Part shown: one piece after another, positions 58,587 to 64,000 of the stretch | Position numbering within the stretch: position 1 is the first letter of the stretch | Layout: every line of letters starts with the position of its first letter | NCBI GenBank assembly: GCA_012514315.1 | Contig: JAAZAN010000091.1 | Span: forward strand, 25,146 to 89,145 | DNA length: 64,000 bases | Direction: 5' to 3' | From: Chloroflexota bacterium | GTDB lineage: Bacteria > Chloroflexota > Anaerolineae > B4-G1 | The notes under the pieces: generated by a model | Seen by the model: only the letters and a program-made list of their open reading frames with translations | Told to the model about the DNA's origin: nothing | Database searches by the model: none | Translations under genes and position numbers: made by a program

Positions 58587-60401
58587 TCAGACTAATTCAG
58601 CGGGTAGGTTCTCGACATATTCCAGGGACTGATGACGGAAGTAGGTGTTGTAGAGTCGCGCGTAGTGTCCGCTACGGGCCATGAGCCCGGTATGTGTGCC
58701 CTCTTCGATGATCCGCCCATCCTCGATGACGACAATACGATCCGCGTTCCGCACCGTGGAGAGGCGATGCGCGATCACAATGGCGGTGCGATCGCGCATG
58801 ATCGCGTCCAGCCCATCCTGGATCTGCATTTCGGTGAACGGATCCACACTGGCCGTTGCCTCATCCAGGATGAAGATCGCCGGATCCTTCAAGATAACCC
58901 GCGCCAGTGCAACTAACTGACGTTGCCCCATAGAAAGGCTGGCGCCACGCTCACCCACATCGGTGTCCAACCCGTCCGGCAGATCTGAGAGCCAGTCCCC
59001 ACCACTGATCTGGTGCGCGGCCAGCTCCACCTGGGCATCACTGGCCTCCGGGGCCCCGTGGCGTATGTTGTCCCGCACAGTTCCGGAGAATAGGAAGGGT
59101 TCCTGAGGCACAATGCCGATCTGGGTACGGTACTGGCCCAGATCGAGCCGGCGGATGTCCCTACCATCGATGAGGAGCTCGCCATCCTGAAACTCATAGA
59201 ATCGAGCAACGAGACGACCGATGCTGCTCTTGCCAGCTCCCGTATGGCCGACCAACGCGAGCGTCTCACCAGGTTGAATGACCAGGCTGAAGTCTGGCAA
59301 CACGACGTCATCACCGGTATACGTGAACGTCAGGTGGCGGAACTCAATCCGTCCTGCCAGTGTACCAACCGGTTCGGAGTCCACCTGGACGACTCTCGGT
59401 TCAGCGTCAATGAGGGCAAACACCCTCTCCGCGGCCGCTAGCCCATCCTGGAACTGGCTCCAGAAGGACGACACACTAAGCATTGGCCACCAGTAGAAAC
59501 CAACGGTTTGCATGAACAGATACCATTCACTGGCGCTGACGGCTCCTGATCGCGTACCCAACCCTCCGGCGTAGAACAAGATTGCCGTGCCCAGACCCGA
59601 TGAAAGGCCCGTTATAGGAAAGATCGTGTTGAGCGTCAATCCGCGGCGCAGACCGACTCGATAGGCCTGCTGGTTGTTCTCGCTGAACGTCTCGTAGATC
59701 GCGCGCTCCTGTCGGAAGCTCTTGGCCACGGTGATCCCGCTGATAGACTCCTGAATCTGCGCGTTGATCACCGCTGTCACACGGCGAGCCTGCTGAGTCA
59801 CCTTACGGGCAACCCGACGGAAACTGAGCGCAATACCCACTGCGAGCGGCGTCATCGCCAGCAAGAGCAGCGTCAGGCGCAGGCTGATGCGGGCTATCCA
59901 CGTCGACAGGATCACCACAAGCAGGACTGTGCTGATCAAGTCCATCGTCAGCGTCACCACGTTGGAGAGATCCTGCGTATCGGACGTAACCCGGCTGACG
60001 ATCTTACCAGTCGAATGCTCATCGAAGAACGACATATCGTGACGAACAGTGGCATCGAAGACGTCCTCGCGCAGTCTCAGGACGACATCACCGACAACGT
60101 GAGCACTGAAATAGCCTCGAATGAAGTTGAACATCCAGGCTGCCCCACCCAGAAGCAGCACACCCCCAGCGATCAACAGCATAACGTGCGGCGACGGATT
60201 CTCCTCAACCAGACCAATCGCCCTGGAAATCAGAATCGGGCCGCCGGTGCCGGCCAGAGAGTTCAATGCAAGCATCAGGCCAACCAGCAGCATCTGGCGT
60301 GTGTACGGTCGGAAATAACCGACCAGGCGGCTGATCAGATATCGGTCGCTGTAACTGCGATCGTAGCTCTCGGTATCCAAACCGTCTAGAATGAACCCCA
60401 T
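58587..60401 (-). CDS. ABC exporter, fused permease/ATPase (MsbA/LmrA-like)
   Basis: Walker A GHTGAGKSSIGRL; LSMGQRQLVALARVILKDPAIFILDEATASVD. Confidence 0.95.
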   Translation of the reverse strand: MGFILDGLDTESYDRSYSDRYLISRLVGYFRPYTRQMLLVGLMLALNSLAGTGGPILISRAIGLVEENPSPHVMLLIAGGVLLLGGAAWMFNFIRGYFSAHVVGDVVLRLREDVFDATVRHDMSFFDEHSTGKIVSRVTSDTQDLSNVVTLTMDLISTVLLVVILSTWIARISLRLTLLLLAMTPLAVGIALSFRRVARKVTQQARRVTAVINAQIQESISGITVAKSFRQERAIYETFSENNQQAYRVGLRRGLTLNTIFPITGLSSGLGTAILFYAGGLGTRSGAVSASEWYLFMQTVGFYWWPMLSVSSFWSQFQDGLAAAERVFALIDAEPRVVQVDSEPVGTLAGRIEFRHLTFTYTGDDVVLPDFSLVIQPGETLALVGHTGAGKSSIGRLVARFYEFQDGELLIDGRDIRRLDLGQYRTQIGIVPQEPFLFSGTVRDNIRHGAPEASDAQVELAAHQISGGDWLSDLPDGLDTDVGERGASLSMGQRQLVALARVILKDPAIFILDEATASVDPFTEMQIQDGLDAIMRDRTAIVIAHRLSTVRNADRIVVIEDGRIIEEGTHTGLMARSGHYARLYNTYFRHQSLEYVENLPAELV

Positions 60402-60449
60402 GGTGACTCTCCAGGCAAGCCCATACTGTGCCAGTCAGTCCGTTCGAAT

Positions 60450-62243
60450 CTATTCATACCGAGCGAAAATCCGGCGGTAGGCAACACTGCGCTCCATTAG
60501 CTCGTCATGTGTCCCCTGATCGACGAGCTCACCGCGTCGCAAGACCAGGATCCGGTCTGCCCAACGAATCTGGCTGAGACGGTGCGTAATGATGAATGTC
60601 GTTCGCTCACGACTGATCCGGCGCATGGCACGCTGAATCTGATCCTCCGTTGCACTATCGATGGCGCTGGTGCTGTCATCAAGAATGAGAATGCGTGGAT
60701 CGGTCAGGAACGCACGCGCGATAGCGATGCGCTGGCGCTGACCTCCCGAGAGCGTTACACCCCGTTCCCCAACCTCAGTATCGTAACCATCAGGAAACTC
60801 GGTGATGAACTGGTGGGCCTGAGCGGCGCGCGCCGCCGCTTCGATCGCCGCACGATCAGCGCCTTCACAGCCAAAAGCGATATTTTCGGCCAGCGTTCGC
60901 GAGAACAGGAACACGTCCTGCTCGATCACCGATATCTGAGAGCGCAGCGACTCCAGGTTCCAATCCCGTACATCCGCGCCATCGACGAGTACCCGCCCGC
61001 TGTCGACATCGAAGATACGATTGATGAGGTGCGTCAGTGTCGTCTTCCCAGAACCGGTCTGCCCGACAATCGCGACCGTCTCTCCCGGCTGAGCCATGAA
61101 GCTGATTCCCTTGACGACAGGCTTGCCGTTGTAGCTGAAGGTCACATCCTCGAATACGACCTCGCCTCTCACGCGGCGACGGACGCCGACGCTGTTCTCA
61201 TCCAGATCCGTCTCCGTGTTGATCAGCTCCAGAATCCGCCCGGCGCTGGCGACACCCAACTGAACCAGATCGAACGTGAAGATCGAGATGAACGTCGGGA
61301 ACCGTAGTGCGTTGATCAGTCCCATGAGAGCCACCACCTGTCCCAACGTAATCGCCCCGCTGCGCCAGACAAGCAGCCCATGTAGCAGCCCCAGTGCCTG
61401 CGCCAGGATGAATGCAAGCATCGGCAGATATCGGGCCTGGATGATACCCTGACGGACGAAGTGATCCCTGTACAGTGCCGCATCGCGCACGAATTTGACC
61501 CAAGACTGGCGCTCCTGTGCGTTCGCCTTGACCACTTCGATCCCACTGATGGTCTCCTGGAGCCCGGCATTCATCGCGCCGAACTGCTCGCGCTGTGCTT
61601 CGCTAACCGGATGGAGCCGGCGGTTGTAGTCGACGAGCGTGATGACTAACAGGACAATAAACAGCAGCGGCACAGCCAGCAGCTGCGGATGAATTCCGCC
61701 GATCATCGCGACCGGAATAAGCACCGTCAGCGCCGAATCGGCGATCAGCATGATGCCGGGACTGAACATGTAGTTCAAGTTGCGCACATCGTTGGTCGCA
61801 CGAGCCATCACGTCGCCGATCCGTTGGCGGTTGTGGAATGTCTGGCTTTTGCCCAGCAGACTGACATACAGCTCATCTCGAGCATCACGCTCGACTCGCG
61901 ACGCGACGAACTCGACGGAAAGATTGCGTACCAGCCCAGTCAGACCCTGTGCGGTTGCCACCGCCGCCAGACCCAGCGCCAGACTCAGGAGCGCCGAGGG
62001 TTCCCAGCCTTGCGAGTTGATCAGGTCAAATCCCCGCCCTATGTAAAGCTGGACGTTGCCGAAACTCACGTTGTTCAGCACGGACGCCAACAACATCAGG
62101 ATAGGAAAGACTGGGTAACGGATAGCGTGAGATACGATCCAGCGAACTGGCCCGGAGCGCTCGTATGGATACTCGTGATCCAGCCGAAATTCTCTCTTCT
62201 TCTCCAAGTCCCACCTACCGGCTGTGTTCCATCGCCGATCCAA
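60450..62243 (-). CDS. ABC exporter, fused permease/ATPase (MsbA/LmrA-like)
   Basis: [50 protein letters not shown]. Start uncertain (TTG near 62207 possible). Confidence 0.95.
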   Translation of the reverse strand: MDRRWNTAGRWDLEKKREFRLDHEYPYERSGPVRWIVSHAIRYPVFPILMLLASVLNNVSFGNVQLYIGRGFDLINSQGWEPSALLSLALGLAAVATAQGLTGLVRNLSVEFVASRVERDARDELYVSLLGKSQTFHNRQRIGDVMARATNDVRNLNYMFSPGIMLIADSALTVLIPVAMIGGIHPQLLAVPLLFIVLLVITLVDYNRRLHPVSEAQREQFGAMNAGLQETISGIEVVKANAQERQSWVKFVRDAALYRDHFVRQGIIQARYLPMLAFILAQALGLLHGLLVWRSGAITLGQVVALMGLINALRFPTFISIFTFDLVQLGVASAGRILELINTETDLDENSVGVRRRVRGEVVFEDVTFSYNGKPVVKGISFMAQPGETVAIVGQTGSGKTTLTHLINRIFDVDSGRVLVDGADVRDWNLESLRSQISVIEQDVFLFSRTLAENIAFGCEGADRAAIEAAARAAQAHQFITEFPDGYDTEVGERGVTLSGGQRQRIAIARAFLTDPRILILDDSTSAIDSATEDQIQRAMRRISRERTTFIITHRLSQIRWADRILVLRRGELVDQGTHDELMERSVAYRRIFARYE

Positions 62244-63768
62244 TCAAATCCTGCTTGAGATCCCACAGGCGCTGAGTCAACGATACATGGTAGACGTGGG
62301 GATTTAGCAGCCGGCGCACACCCGAATCCAGGCGCTCAACATCAGCCGCTCGCCGACGCCGCATTTCGTCAATGGGAACGCGCTCCAACACCTCGCGGCC
62401 CTCGTCCAGTATATCGACCAGAAGTGGTTCAATCCCAGTGATGTTTCCTCGGTCCACCACACGATAGCGCGTGTGATCAGATGGATGGCGCAACATAAGC
62501 TGTGTCATACCATTCGGATCCTCATCGTCCAGACTCAGCAGATCGCACGTCGCCTTACCTCGTTCATCGTACAGACGCCACACCAACTTATGGCCCGGAT
62601 TGGGCGTCTTGCTAGCCGACTCCGACACCTTGATGGCAGGCATCCAGGCGTCTCTATCACGCACAGCGACGACTTTGTACACACCACCCAACGCTGGTTC
62701 ACCCCACGAGGTCACTAGATGGGTGCCCACACCGTACACCAGCCGCCGAATCAGGTGGTCTGGATCAACACCGTAGCGCGGCGCCTCCTGTTCGATCTGA
62801 GTCGTGATCTGCCAGATAACCAGCTCATCCAGATTGTTGGACAGCACGATCGACGTATCGGGAAACCCCGCCTCATTCAGCATCTTGGCCGCCTGGATGC
62901 TGAGATACGCCAGGTCACCCGAATCGAGTCGGATGCCGACCGGCTGATGCCCTCGACGACGCAGGTTTTCGAACACCCGGATCGCGTTGGGAACGCCGCT
63001 CTCCAACGTGTCAATCGTGTCGACCAGCAGAAGACAATCGTCCGGATAGACATCGGCATATGCCTGGAAGGCCGCCAGTTCGCTCTCGCCAAGCGCCATG
63101 AAAACCTGGACCATACTGTGAGCGTGCGTACCCTTCGGCGCATAGCCCAGCACATGTGATATGCCCACATTGGAGGAGAAATCCGCGCCACCGATCAGGG
63201 CTGCCCGTGCTCCGGCATTGGCCCCCTTATCGTGACCTCGCCGCAAGCCGAACTCCAGCATCAGTTGCCCTCGGGCGCTTTCCTTGATGCGCGCAGCCTT
63301 GGTGGCGATGAGAATCTGATAGTTGAGCTTGTTTAGCAGCGCCGTCTCCAGAATCTGCGCCATGGCCATCGGCCCTTGCACTGTGGTCAGCGACACGTTC
63401 GGATGGACCACCCGCCCCTCGGGGATCGCGCGCATACTGATCCCTTCGAAACAGCCGTTGGCGCGCAGCCAAGTGAGGAAATCATCCTCCAGCACTCGAC
63501 GACCCGTGCGGCCCCTCTGTCCCCGCAGATGCTCGATGTCCTCGTCGCGGAAGTGAGCGCCGGCCATCCAGTCCAGCAACCATTCCAGCCCCGCCATGAC
63601 ACAGAAGCCCGCTGTGTGCCCCCCATAGTCTGGATAGCGCCGAAAGAAGTGGTCGAACTGCACCCCCCTCTCGTGCAAGCCGTAACGGTAATAGAGCTGG
63701 GCCATCGTGAGCTGGTACTCGTCAGTCAGCAGAATACCTTCAGCCGTCTCCCGTTCGGATTGTATCAC
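62215..63768 (-). CDS. pncB: Nicotinate phosphoribosyltransferase
   Basis: [65 protein letters not shown]. Confidence 0.93.
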   Translation of the reverse strand: MIQSERETAEGILLTDEYQLTMAQLYYRYGLHERGVQFDHFFRRYPDYGGHTAGFCVMAGLEWLLDWMAGAHFRDEDIEHLRGQRGRTGRRVLEDDFLTWLRANGCFEGISMRAIPEGRVVHPNVSLTTVQGPMAMAQILETALLNKLNYQILIATKAARIKESARGQLMLEFGLRRGHDKGANAGARAALIGGADFSSNVGISHVLGYAPKGTHAHSMVQVFMALGESELAAFQAYADVYPDDCLLLVDTIDTLESGVPNAIRVFENLRRRGHQPVGIRLDSGDLAYLSIQAAKMLNEAGFPDTSIVLSNNLDELVIWQITTQIEQEAPRYGVDPDHLIRRLVYGVGTHLVTSWGEPALGGVYKVVAVRDRDAWMPAIKVSESASKTPNPGHKLVWRLYDERGKATCDLLSLDDEDPNGMTQLMLRHPSDHTRYRVVDRGNITGIEPLLVDILDEGREVLERVPIDEMRRRRAADVERLDSGVRRLLNPHVYHVSLTQRLWDLKQDLIGSAMEHSR

Positions 63769-63889
63769 AATCGTGCCTCCTCGAAGACAACACAACGGCC
63801 TGCCGATCTGCTTCAGGCCGTGGCAATAGCGAGGCTATTCTACTATTCGTTTGCCGATCGTCAACCGCAGTGGACAGGGCAATCGCATC

Positions 63890-64000
63890 TTAATCCAGAC
63901 GCGTCAAAATAGGCAAGAAGTGGTCACGAATGCTGCTTTGAGTGGCAGTTGGAAGCAGAAAACCCAGCTTCGCCCTGTCAAAACTCACGCCGGGAACAAA
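63890..64000 (-). CDS. C-terminal fragment of a CDS entering from the right edge (unknown product)
   Basis: - strand frame open from the edge: FVPGVSFDRAKLGFLLPTATQSSIRDHFLPILTRLD*, stop TAA at 63892..63890. Confidence 0.4.
   Translation of the reverse strand, partial: FVPGVSFDRAKLGFLLPTATQSSIRDHFLPILTRLD

Noticed and set aside
60507-61307. + strand 266-aa ORF
   Set aside because: Antisense to the ABC exporter gene.
1-64000. CRISPR arrays, IS elements, rRNA, tRNA, prophage
   Set aside because: No direct-repeat/spacer pattern, transposase/integrase ORF, rRNA-like stretch or tRNA cloverleaf recognised by eye; tRNAscan-SE, Infernal and minced runs would be needed to exclude them formally.

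Overview
The window looks like a chromosomal segment from a GC-rich bacterium. Gene content and order (asp23-DAK2-degV-recG-coaD-rpmF-fabD-fabG-asp23-nusB-tat, plus PHP/AlbA_2 and pseudo-kinase/REC proteins) suggest Chloroflexota, but that is an inference from gene content only. The first third is mostly housekeeping: rlmN, rpe, rpmB, DAK2/DegV fatty-acid kinase-like pair, recG, coaD, rpmF, fabD, fabG, nusB, tatA/B and tatC. Two copies of a coupled GT39-like + YfhO-like membrane-protein module lie at 1-3717 and 24594-28953. lon, a response regulator and a PHP+AlbA_2 fusion follow. From about 35.8 to 58.5 kb there is an accessory carbohydrate-catabolism island. Its + strand arm has a sulfatase-fold enzyme whose nucleophile motif lacks Cys/Ser, two paralogous Gfo/Idh/MocA oxidoreductases flanking a sulfotransferase-like gene, and a TIM-barrel isomerase. 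Its - strand arm has a six-hairpin glycosidase-like protein, a CUT1 ABC importer without an ATPase, two tandem MttB-family methyltransferases without a corrinoid protein, and a mutarotase-like protein. The arms converge on a 26-bp perfect palindrome. A divergent HTH/pseudo-HATPase/REC regulator sits next to the island and overlaps tail-to-tail with a hybrid histidine kinase. The best candidate for an undescribed system is this MttB + glycosidase + importer island. No rRNA, tRNA, CRISPR array or transposase was recognised.
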